The translations under genes were made by a program, and so were the position numbers. From assembly GCF_014839805.1 (NCBI RefSeq), contig NC_051130.1, forward strand, positions 9,424,001 to 9,488,000: a stretch of 64,000 nucleotides of DNA. The letters run 5' to 3'. The notes beneath the pieces were generated by a model, which saw nothing but the letters and a program-made list of their open reading frames with translations, had not been told where the DNA came from and searched no databases. The stretch is from Manduca sexta (Eukaryota > Arthropoda > Insecta > Lepidoptera > Sphingidae). How positions within the stretch are numbered: the first letter of the stretch is position 1; every line of letters begins with the position of its first letter. Of the stretch, positions 40,517 to 51,072 are shown piece by piece.

Positions 40517-42958
40517 TGATGTCACGCGGTTGACTAGTGCCACAACACAAACATGGGCCATGTGATAATACATAGCCACACTATGTGACTGAAACTTGAC
40601 AATCAGTGGTCATGTTGAGTGGTATAGATGATGCCCCTTCATCAACCACCATAGTGAAATAGTGATGTGATAAGACTATTTTCCATCTAAAGTGAAGTGA
40701 CATCTCTAACATCAGCAACAATGTACCAATGAATTAGTGAGCCATCTAAAGGTCAATTCAGTGAAGAGACACCTTAGAGGTGTAGTGTGGCTTTAATTTA
40801 CGGCTACAAATTTGTGTACAAGTGCAATTTTATAAGATGTTAATGTCTCATTGCCACCAGCATATACCAGAGATGTTTTTCCATGCACATCCAAAGGCAG
40901 GACTGATAATCTTGTTTGGCAATATTAATTAGTGAGAATTAATCGACAGAAGAGGAGTGTGAATGTTGCTGACGGTAATCTATGATGAGATATTGTGATT
41001 GTGCCTCCACAAAGACGTAGGTTCGACATTGTTTTGTATTGCACAATTTTGTTACATGATTGTAGATAAATTTGTGGTCTGCACACAATTATACATCAGT
41101 TTCACGCAAATGGGATTGATTTTATGTTATAAACCATGTGCATAACTGGATGATTAAATTGTGTTCAATATTGGTATTAAGGAACTGTGTAATCAAAGGC
41201 CTAATAGATAACTAGATATTACTGCACGAAAATTATTTTCCAGAATTAATTTGTGATGTCAATGGTTTGAATGTGATTTATTATAGGTCATTTTGTATCA
41301 GTTTTGACTGACATTTAATGACATTTCACTGGACCACATAGGACACTGAATCTAGGACAAATATTAATATGTTTTTGTTGATATAGATATGATGGAAATA
41401 ATCATGCCAGCAGTGTCCTTTGGAGTAGACAAATCAAAAATGCATTTAACACTATTATTTGTATCAAATGGTTCACAAAACTGCCAAAATTTATAAAGGT
41501 TTACCATGAGAAAAAGCGCGGTTACATGACTCGCCCCCATGTAGATGGATATGAATCAATACATCTCCATTTGTGCTGTCAAGTACACAGAAATGTGACA
41601 ATAATAATATCATATCAGACACAATTGTCAAGAATTCATTTATCATTTGCACTATGCACTATTTGACTTTGCCGGTTTGATGTTAATCACAAGTCAAAAT
41701 AAACTTCAGAGCAGTAAAGTTAAATTGCGCTAACGCAAGACCATTACTATATTTAGGAACATTTGTTGATCTCATTCACATCACATTTTGGAATAATTTT
41801 CGAACTTTGTACATCTCATATTGCAGTAGAATTACTGAATAAATTTAATTTTAAATTGGATATTGATGGTCCGGCAAACCTAATTCATAATTAGGCTCCA
41901 TTCAGATTAGGCATTCAAGAAGCTAAGGTTAAGTTCTATGCACACAGACAAAGAAACTCTCCGAATTTTAAATTCCTATATATGAAACAGGCTGTTTGAT
42001 CACTCCCATGCCAAGCAAGCAGCAGGCAAAAATTATTTGTTATAATTAATGAATTCATATAGAGATTTGTTATCTATCATTGTTATATAGCCTTGCATAT
42101 AGCAGCAAGTGTGTAAAAATATATTACCAAGCCTTTATAGTTGACAATGTAATTTGTAACAGTTTCATGATAACTGGTTAATGTGCGGCAGTGAATATTG
42201 TGCTGTACAATATAATATTGCAACGAGTAACGCCATTAGGTTGAATGCCAAAGCTGAGTGCATAATATGTCTGTACGATAAACAGGGGACTTCGAGATGA
42301 TTCTAAGAAACTAACGACTGATATATAAAATTAAATTGTACATATGCTATGTGAAATTGAGAAAGAACAAAACTGTCTCATATTTATTATTTTGTAGTGT
42401 TTATTTTCTCTTTAGTGATTTGTTGGGAGAGCGAATGTTGTTGACCATGTGGTTAGTTAGCATTTTGAGTATTTATCGTTCCGTCTTCGCATTTCAATGG
42501 ACGTATTTCGTTAGTTTGTCACAATAGTTGTTACAGAGTTTCCATGTTCATATTATTTTTATATTTTAGTGTAGGCATCGAATGGTACCCTACGAGGTTG
42601 CGGTGAAATCGTCCATTGGAATAATGATTTCCTTACAATCTGGAAATGATAACTGTTGATGTACCACATATTAATTCCCTTTGGAACAGACAGATGTGGC
42701 CTTAAGACAAGGATTACATTTGCTGTTGTTAATATGTACATAAAAGTTGAATTATTGTAAATAATAAAATTATAAAATATATGTTTTTGCAATATATTGT
42801 GTAGTCATTTACTCTGTTGATACATATCCAGTTTTAATTTCTAATAGATCACGCTACTATTAAATATAAAAATTCCGTTTCAATAAACATTACCGGGAAA
42901 TAGCACCAATGTGGTTCAATAAATTTACCAGCAGCGTAGTAACTACAAGTCACAGACC
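40517..42958. other. 3' region between convergent MAU2 and the unknown minus-strand gene
   Basis: No coding frame is supported. Most of it is probably MAU2 3' untranslated sequence, ending at a poly(A) signal near 42763. The final 170 bp before 42958 would be the 3' UTR of the opposing gene. Confidence 0.55.
42763..42768 (+). terminator. Candidate MAU2 poly(A) signal AATAAA
   Basis: AATAAA in ATAATAAAATTATAAAA is followed by ATGTTTTTGC and ATTGTGTAG, a T/GT-rich context. It lies about 2.2 kb after the stop, so an earlier site is equally possible. Confidence 0.4.
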
Positions 42959-43952
42959 TCAGTTGAAGCTGCAAGAGTACTCGCTGCAGATAGATATTTC
43001 TCCGCCAGCGGGCTGGCTGTAGTGCTGCGGGTCTGGCGCGAGGTTGTTCTTCCGGTAGAACGTGTCCCGCAGGATGGCGCAGCGCCCTCTGTTGACGTCG
43101 CGCGCACGCTGCCGCGACTGCTTCTGTTGCCAGCCGTAGTCCCAATTCGTTGCGATTCGGAAATAGTACCTGTGATTTTAGAGCTTAGAAATCATGGACA
43201 GAACTGTTTATTTAAGGGGGTGATACCCTGTTTGTACTTATACCTTTTTAAATCGGCTTCAAATGATTATGGGCAAAACTTTCGGGCAACGAAACGCAGA
43301 TTGTCAGTAATGATTAGTTTCTTCTTGTTATTTTACTTACTTATCCTCCGGCGCCTTTTTGGTCCTAGCCTTAAAGTATATCTCAGCGGCCCCTTTATCT
43401 GTACTCCCGTATAGTAAGTTCAACACTTCAGGTTCGACGGGTTTCATCAAGTCGTCCTTTTCGAAGGGCTCTAGATCGTGCGATGGTACTGGAGTGGCTT
43501 TAGCTACAGGCTGCTCTAATATCTATAGAAATAATATAGATAAAATAAATGATAAAAAATATTTTCATTCATATCAAGTACTTTTATTGAATAAATATTC
43601 TATATTTGGTTGCTGCTATAAAGCTCTTAATACAATATTTGAATCCGAATTTAGAAACGATTAATTGTTTATTGATGGACCAACAGATACGACACCTTTT
43701 ACTTAACCCACCCTAATCATTTATTTAATCGAAACATTCCTTACTCATATTCAGTGTGCCCTAAAAACCTAACAAAAAAAATTGTACTATAAGTACCGCA
43801 AACAATTGCTCGGCAAGTGCAACTGATGTCTCAATGTCTCTCACTCCTTTTTCTTTACAATCCTGCAGCACTTTCATTATGTTAGCTTGATACCACCATC
43901 TATTGCGTCGGAGGGATCTTTTCATTGCATCCACGTGGAATTCGTAGGACAT
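42959..43952 (-). CDS. Uncharacterised 182-residue protein (3 exons)
   Basis: I do not recognise this gene. Exons 43797-43952, 43341-43522 and 42959-43169 join in phase with GT-AG introns and make a complete 182-residue frame from MSYEFHVDAMKRSLRRNRWW to a stop. It has no signal peptide or membrane segment. The N terminus is basic (KRSLRRNRWW) with likely helices (NIMKVLQDCKEK, DIETSVALAEQLFA). The middle is acidic and Pro-rich (VPSHDLEPFEKDD). The C terminus is basic and aromatic (YYFRIATNWDYGWQQKQSRQ, FYRKNNLAPDPQHY), ending in Cys (ICSEYSCSFN). Codon use and splice sites look like a real conserved gene. Short basic proteins with such Tyr/Trp-Gly motifs occur among ciliary microtubule inner proteins, but that is only an impression. 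It is convergent with MAU2 and in tandem with the WDR91-like gene. Confidence 0.75.
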
Positions 43953-44802
43953 CTTGATGGAGTATGAGACTATGTAACTAAAAATTTAGTTTCCCATTGG
44001 GAACATTAAAACGTATATTATTATACGGAAACCGAGACTCATAAACTAGTCATGAATTATTTGTTTCTATATCTGACCCAATCTGACCATGATTGATGTC
44101 AGTCGTGTCCTTTGGTCGTATCAATATTATTTTTTCGTGTCAGTAAATCCAAAGTCGATTATTGATTTCATTTTGGTAAGAAGTTTTTAATACCTGATAT
44201 TATTTTATAGAAAATCCACAGGGCCCTTATTCTGTATGATAGTGTAAACGCGTAACACAACCGTGTCATGTAATCTTCGAGAAATGTGAACACGCAAATG
44301 TGCGCACGTTATTTTGACAGTGCGTAACTAGCACGTAACACAACGCGTCATGTTTAGTACTAAAGAAATTTGGCTTACAGAATACCATTCCACGCACATT
44401 TCTCGAAGATAACATGACACGGCCGCGTTACGCGTTTACACTATCATACAGAATAAGGGCCCTGATCTATGAAGAGAATAGAAAAGCTAACTAAATATTA
44501 AAAAAGTTAAATATAATCTCAAAAGATGCGAAATAACTTTTATCTCTGTTATTAAATACGTTTTTGTTTAAGTATATCAGAGAGCAAAATCCGCAAAAGA
44601 ATATATAGCAATCCTGAAGCATGCACAAAGAACTTGTTATTCTTGTAGAATTATTCTAAAAACTTAATGGAGTCTGAAGTAGCATACACTATATAACAAA
44701 ATCATAAACTTGTCACATCATTTACTCGAAAATACATTAATTCATCATCACATATAACATAGGAATGAATATAACACTTAAAGCATACATTATTAACTAA
44801 TA
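43953..44802. other. Intergenic region between the unknown gene and the WDR91-like gene
   Basis: The region is 850 bp and should contain the promoter of the 182-residue gene and the 3' end of the WDR91-like transcript. It contains the MITE at 44219-44464. I searched it by eye for WD40 exons on both strands and saw none. Confidence 0.55.
44219..44464. mobile_element. MITE, 246 bp, with long inverted termini
   Basis: The left terminus CAGGGCCCTTATTCTGTATG continues through about 65 bp that is repeated inverted, with few mismatches, at the right end (...CATACAGAATAAGGGCCCTG). Shared internal blocks include AGTGTAAACGCGTAAC and CTTCGAGAAATGTG. It is non-coding. CAGGG ends suggest hAT, but no clean 8-bp duplication is visible, so the superfamily is open. 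Confidence 0.88.
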
Positions 44803-47330
44803 TTAATTTTGGCTTTGCGAACGGCCGGATTTCCTGCCCATGACGGGACTGCCTCCCATCTGTCGAAGGAGACCGCGGAGTCCCTTAGCTTCTCTGACTC
44901 CGCTGTCTAACTGCTCCGAGGGTACCGCGCAGAAGTCATCCACTAAAGGTAACGGTCCACTGAGACGCTCTGAATATTGACTTAACCGCGATTGATGTCC
45001 GATTGGTGAAGTTTTTTCTGCTGTTTGTTGTTGGGTCTGAAAATAGAGGTGTCACTTTTTAAATTAGTATTGAATAAAGAATATATAACTGAATATCAAA
45101 TGGGTAATTTTTTTACAGAGTATAGAAATATATCTTGTAACATTAAAAGGCATGTCTTTCTAAAACATATGGAAAAACAAGTGTCTATCGTAGCATGTGG
45201 CACTCAAATCTCTGCTGAACTACACTGGATGTAGATGTAATTGTTTATATTATATTAGCTTTAGCATGAGGCTCGGCTCGCGTGAAAAAAAAATTCTGAC
45301 TTAAAGTTCTTTTTCATAGTTTTCCGGAATAAAACATAGCCTTTAATATTCTTTAGTAATGTAGCTTCCTATTAGTTAATAGAAATTCATTGACCATTTA
45401 GTAATTCATGAGATAAGCGCATTCAAACAATCACACCAGCTTTATACATTAGTATAGATGTACTATGTTTGTATGTTTTATATCTAAACTGACCTTTCCA
45501 GACACAACAGCCAACTTATCCTGCAACCGCTTGACCAACGCAGCATCACTTTCGTAGCTCGTCAACGTGGGTTGGGGCATGCATTGAAACACTGTGGCCA
45601 GCAGGTTGTGCAGGGAGACGAGCACGCTGTCTTGCCATGCGCGCGTGTAATACATGCTGAACGTCGGAGTCTCTTCGGGCTTTGATATGAAGGGTAGAAC
45701 TGGAATGAAGATGTAAAGTTATGTAAGCTTTCGAACTCTGAGGGGTGCAGGGGGTGGTCCAATTTCAAATTTTGTCCGGGTGTAGGCAAAGTGCAGGGGG
45801 GCGGCGATAGGCAGAGACCAGTTTCCCTTCCCTACACCTCCCAGTTTGCGTCCTTGGGTGAAGATGAGGATTGTCAAGAGTAATGTAACCTGAGAGCTTA
45901 TAAAATATTTCGCCTTACAAGAAATATATTATTTAGTAACATATTCCACATTTAATAAAAACAATAAAATTGCAAGGTTGGAGATTATTCTATAGATCAC
46001 CTTTATTTTTATTTTATAGAAATAAGTTAATAGGAATCTATTAAGTTGCCATAAGTACCCAATTGCAGATTCATAATTAGGGTTCTTTTTGATAGCTCCA
46101 TTTTGTAAAGCTTTGTATTTAAACATATAAATATTTTTATATATTACTTTTTAATTATTTTTATTCAGCATTTATTTTCCATGACCATATTAAGTCAGGT
46201 TGGATTGTATGCTATCTCCAAAAAAATTATAAATATAATTCATATATTTATATTAATTTCAAGAATATATCTCTTTTTTTATTTTTATTTTCTCTTGAAA
46301 TTTCAAAGACTGCAACTTTCGTAGTCACAGGGGTACTGAGGTGTTGGTCATCTGAAAAGTCAAAGTTACAATATGTATCTATTAAAAATTGTAACTTTGA
46401 CTATTTACAATTAATCAATTTTTTTTTACTGTTGACATTCTGATCTATGTAGAATGAGATCAATGAATATTAAAACTATGATCAAATCAGATTTTTTTTT
46501 CACAGTTCTATTAGGTATTAGGTATTTAGTATCAACTAATTGGTGTTAGATAAATGCTAGACGTACTGAACCAGTCCTTCCACTCGCTCTGGCCTTGCAG
46601 TTCCGGTATCATCTTAACGTAAAACTCTGCAACCTTCTCATTCTTCACGCCTCCAGCACTCTGTGATGCAGTTACTATGTATAGTTTGTATAGACTGTAT
46701 TCTATTTTACGTACAGCTGAAATGAAATAAAACAGCATTTTATTTATAATTTATGGAAAATAATGTTTCAAGGGTGGTAAATATTGCATATTTTGTATTT
46801 ATATCAACAATATATAGGTTAAACATATTATTTAATAATATAATATTATCCATCTATTCCACACATTTATCTAAGCCACTCTTTCCAGGGTGGTAATCAT
46901 TATTAATTTTTCTAAGTAAATGTTTTTAAGATTGTTTAATTAATGTAACAGATTATATGAAATGCCATAAACTGAGCTACTTTTAAATTGAAAATAGTAA
47001 CCAAAAGTAAAGTTCACAGTAGGTGGATACTTTCGAAAAAAAGGTAATCATTCATAGAACACAATATTTTATTAATCTTTCCTCACCAGGTTGCACATGG
47101 ATCTCTAATTTGGAAAACACCAAACTATCGAGATGTGACCAGTACTCCTTCAGACCATTTAAATCTGAAGTATTAATATAGTGCATTATTTGTTCGATTA
47201 TTTTGTCCACTCGAAATCCTTTGTCTTTATCAGCCTTTAAATCGTTGTCAAACGCCTTTACAGTAGATGTGAATCCTCGGTACAATAAATATTCTCTTAC
47301 TAATTCATCCACAAACTGAATATGAGCCAT
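44803..47330 (-). CDS. WDR91: WDR91-like protein, N-terminal part only (complete frame, no WD40)
   Basis: In animals WDR91 is a Rab7-linked endosomal protein that, with WDR81, lowers PI3-kinase activity during endosome maturation; it normally ends in a WD40 propeller. Exons 47087-47330, 46567-46716, 45494-45699 and 44803-45036 are phase-consistent and give 277 residues. The start MAHIQFVDELVREYLLYRGF carries the LisH-like motif. Then follow KGFRVDKIIEQIMHYINTSD, YWSHLDSLVFSKLE, LYKLYIVTASQ, AEFYVKMIPELQGQSEWKDW and the signature TRAWQDSVLVSLHNLLATVF with QCMPQPTL. The last exon is Ser/Gln-rich and low-complexity (SPVMGRKSGRSQSQN), then stops. Vertebrate WDR91 has more than 700 residues. An in-frame ATG at 47369 could extend the N terminus. 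Either the propeller exons were lost, lie elsewhere, or a splice from the last exon was missed. Confidence 0.85.
45245..45475 (+). mobile_element. RTE-like tail in WDR91 intron 3
   Basis: TATTAGCTTTAGCATGAGGC, CTTAAAGTTCTTTTTC, TGTAGCTTCCTATTAGTTA and TTATACATTAGTATAGATG match the family at 31637 and 62665. It is diverged. Confidence 0.55.
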
Positions 47331-48138
47331 TATTAGGACAATAAACAATTGTTTACAAAAATACAACAAACTTTATTTCACACGGTAGATATTTATTGAC
47401 ATTTGCAATTTTGACTTTTGTTTTGAGTGTGTTATGAAACCAAATGTTCTATATTTCTTAACGTAGTGGTTCTATTCTCTGGATATTTCCAGACATACCA
47501 AAGTGTTATACAATTTTACTAATTATAAAGTGTTCATCAAAAAATAGTACAACGTTAGGATTCGCCAAAATAGTATTGTAGAATAAACCATGCATAATTT
47601 CTATAAAAAATAGTTTTAAAACAATAAACTTATTATTTTGAATAGAAATTTACGAACGTGCGACTGTCATTAAATTCAAAGTGCGTTCAGAATTGCTGTC
47701 TTATATTTTCGAAACAGTGTATAAAGTAATTACGCAGTTAAAGAATTTTATTCTTTGCTTTATTTAAAAGAAAATACGGTCCCCTAATTATTTATTTGTA
47801 TTTTTGGAATAAGTAAGGATCTGTAATATTGCTTGTAATTTCCTAAATAAATATTTTTTTACGATGAATGCGTTCGTAGACTACCAACCTTACGGCATAA
47901 AATAATGAAAATGTCAATCGCCTTCAATCAGCTGTCGATTTTTTGTCGAAGATAAATGATTTGTGTTATTAATATTTAACAAAATGATCCACTGTGTATG
48001 AAATAGTGTCGTTTTAGTGCGGTCTGTATAAAATTCATCACGGTGGTGCTGGTGGCGGGTGGCGGCGTGTGCGGCGGGCGATGGCGGTGGCTCGGCAGTG
48101 AGAGCGGGCGCGGCTCTGGGGCGCAGGCATGCGGCGGC
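47331..48138. promoter_or_regulatory. Divergent intergenic region between WDR91 and Ric
   Basis: The region is 808 bp between opposite starts. The Ric side becomes strongly GC-rich after 48040 (GGTGGCGGGTGGCGGCGTG), probably 5' UTR. No specific binding sites are identified. Confidence 0.5.
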
Positions 48139-51072
48139 ATGGCGGGCGAGGCTGCGGGCACGTCGCGCGGCCTACGCGTCTACAAGATCGTGGTGCTGGG
48201 CGACGGCGGGGTCGGCAAGTCTGCGGTCACGCTGCAGTTCGTCAGCCACAGCTTCTTGGACTACCATGACCCGACTATAGGTACGAGCTTCCTACACCTA
48301 ATTTATTTAGTCTTCATACATAAGTTTGAATAAATCCAAACAACACTACCTCTTAGTTCTCAATAACTATTGTACTTTCTAAAACCTTGAATTTTATTTA
48401 CATTTGTGACCAATATCAGTTGTCAACATATTGTGCATATCCTTTATGTAAATTATATTAATATTTAGGATATTGTAATTGCACAGTTATGCTTGAAGTG
48501 TAGTAATTAAGTTTTATGGTTCACACTAGTCAGCATTTTATCAGTTTGCTATTAAAATATCATTTCATTTTTCTTAATCTTGTTTCCATAGTAACAATCA
48601 AAGTTAAATTTTGTGGGGACACAAATAGATTGCTTTAATAAATTGAAAGTTTTTTTGCATGTTTACCATAGGGATAAAAACAAAAGAAACAAAGATTTAT
48701 TATTGGGACAAAAAGAAAGGAAGAAAGATATATTACTGGGACAAAAACAGTATAATACATACAAAAAAAGGAGAGAAAAACAAATTATATAGAGACATAT
48801 AACTCAATTATACTCATTGTACCAATAATGGGAACCCTCATTCAGCAGGATAGACTCTCATGTTTCATGAATGCCCATCACAAAAATCTGTAGACCAAAT
48901 ATGGACCAAATTTTATGATTTATCTAAAAGATTGAAACATATTGTTAAAAGTACTAATAGTTGGTATATTAATATATTTTGTGTTTCTCTGTATGAAATG
49001 ATAATTGATATATTTTGTTATGAACAATTCTTTTGTATGGGGACTTTATTAAATGATATGGATGAACAACATTTTTATTACCACTGTATATTATAAAAAC
49101 TTTTTTTTAATATCTCAAAGCATCCTGTTCTTGTCAGTGTATGGGTATTTTGCCAAGAAGTTGTTAATCTTCCTTATATTATAAATGTTAAAGTTTGTCA
49201 AGATGTTTGTGTGTTTGTTAGAGGTATTGCTGAGTAGATTGGGACGATGTTTTACACATAGATAGACTGTCTCATATTAGTATAATATTGACAACTATAA
49301 GGCTTCATGTAAAGGTGGTGAAGGTGACATAGCACCATTTTTTGCAGTGTTAAATTATCAAAAATATTCAGAATCAGTAATTTGTTTTGCATTTTGGTAT
49401 CAAAATCAGCGATTCTTTTTACATTTTTGAAGCTAGTTAAATTTTTTCGAAAAAACAAAATATTGATTAGCCTAAGGAATAGTCTTTAATTAACATAGCC
49501 AGTACCTGAAATATTTAGTTATATATAAAACTTATGTAAAATATTTTATTCCAGAGGATTCTTACCAGCAACAGGCTGTTATAGATGGAGAACCAGCTCT
49601 GCTGGACATACTGGACACAGCTGGACAGGTATGACATATTCAAAATATTTCTAAGTTCTTAAATATTTAAGTTGCAGTTCACAATGTTTCATGTTTTCAG
49701 CTATTTTAGCTGGAAATTAGAATGTTTTGGAGCATAAACCTGTATAATAAATAATAATGTATATATCTCTGTTATTTGTATAATCAGCTATGTTGAATAC
49801 CTCATTACCATATGTTTGTTCCAGGTGGAGTTCACAGCGATGCGCGAGCAGTACATGCGGTGCGGCGAGGGGTTCGTGCTGTGCTACTCAGTGACGGACC
49901 GGCGCTCGTTCCGCGCGGCCGCCGAGTACCGCCGGCTGCTTGCGCAGGCGCGGCCCTCGGAGCGGCTGCCGCTCGTGCTCGTCGGGAACAAACTAGACTT
50001 GGCGCCCAGGTTTAGACAGGTGAGCAGATACTGCATATTGTGGGTTAGATAATTCATAATCAAGGTCTTAAGAAGCTAGAGGACGCCAGTTAGAGTGTTC
50101 AATGAGATTGGAGGTTTAATCTAATGTTCAAATAGTGAACTTGGCACATACAACATTACATGTGTTAATATAATACAATAAAGTCTAACCAATGTTTTTT
50201 AATTATATCTAACACATATTGCTGGTGTAGTAGTTGCGCCTATATAATTATGTATAATCTATTTACATATGAAAAAGAAATGTTTATTTGGAATTACTTA
50301 GTTTCACTGTTTGTAAGATTATTGACAGTCTGAAGGCTGTTGTTAAATGTTTAGAACTGATTTATGTGAAATTTTAATATACACCTATGTACAATGTAAT
50401 AATAATTGCAGGTAACGACAGAGGAAGGCAAGGCGTTGGCGACCCAGCTGGGATGTCCCTTCTATGAGACGTCGGCGGCGCTGCGACACTTCGTCGATGA
50501 CGCCTTCCACGCGCTCGTCAGGGAGATACGACGGCTGGAGAGGCAAAGACAGGTGATCATATAGTTTCAACATAAGAATTATGGGTTGAGATTGCGATTC
50601 ATAAAAAACAAACACACATCGCGCCTTTATCCCTAAGTTTGCGTGCCTTTTATCCTCGAAGACAGTGTTAAAACTAGGGTAAACGTTTTTCGTAATGTGT
50701 GTACCGACCTGATGTGGTAGGGGGCGAGTCCATCACCACCGAGGCAGTCTAGTGATTATGACTGGCAAATATCAGTTTTTTAACAAATGTATGTAAATGT
50801 TGCCTTATGAATAAAAGTTAGTTAATGTAATCAATTCATAAACATTGCTCTTACGTTTCTCAGGTACATGTACCATTTTTGTGTCAAATAATTTTATATT
50901 ATAAATTTAAATGTAATACAAAATGACGATGTTGAACTTTGCTTTTTTTTTTCAGTCATCGATAATGGGCACTGGTATATCGACGAGCGGCGGACGTCGT
51001 CGCTGGCGGCGCTTGCGCAGCATTTTCGCGCTCGTATTCCGCCGCCGCCGCCGACACCACACCTCGCCCTAG
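48139..51072 (+). CDS. Ric: Ric / RIT family Ras-like GTPase (complete, 5 exons)
   Basis: Ric (vertebrate RIT1/RIT2) is a plasma-membrane Ras-like GTPase that is not lipidated and, in fly, binds calmodulin. Exons are 48139-48280, 49555-49628, 49825-50019, 50412-50552 and 50956-51072, phase-consistent, about 222 residues. The GTP-binding motifs are complete: G1 GDGGVGKS, G2 HDPTIEDSY, G3 DTAGQ, G4 NKLD, G5 ETSAALRHF. The effector-loop and switch II sequence [15 protein letters not shown] fits Ric/RIT. The tail [19 protein letters not shown] is the basic amphipathic membrane and calmodulin-binding tail and has no CAAX box, as expected. An in-frame ATG at 48043 would add 32 Gly/Arg-rich residues; the start at 48139 ([16 protein letters not shown]) is preferred because the extension is low-complexity. 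It is divergent from WDR91. Confidence 0.95.

Noticed and set aside
44803..45036. A donor site in the last WDR91 exon leading to hidden WD40 exons
   Set aside because: The GT dinucleotides present (GGTACC, AGTCAGA, CGTCATG contexts) are weak, and no WD40-like exon is visible downstream; kept as an open question in the finding.
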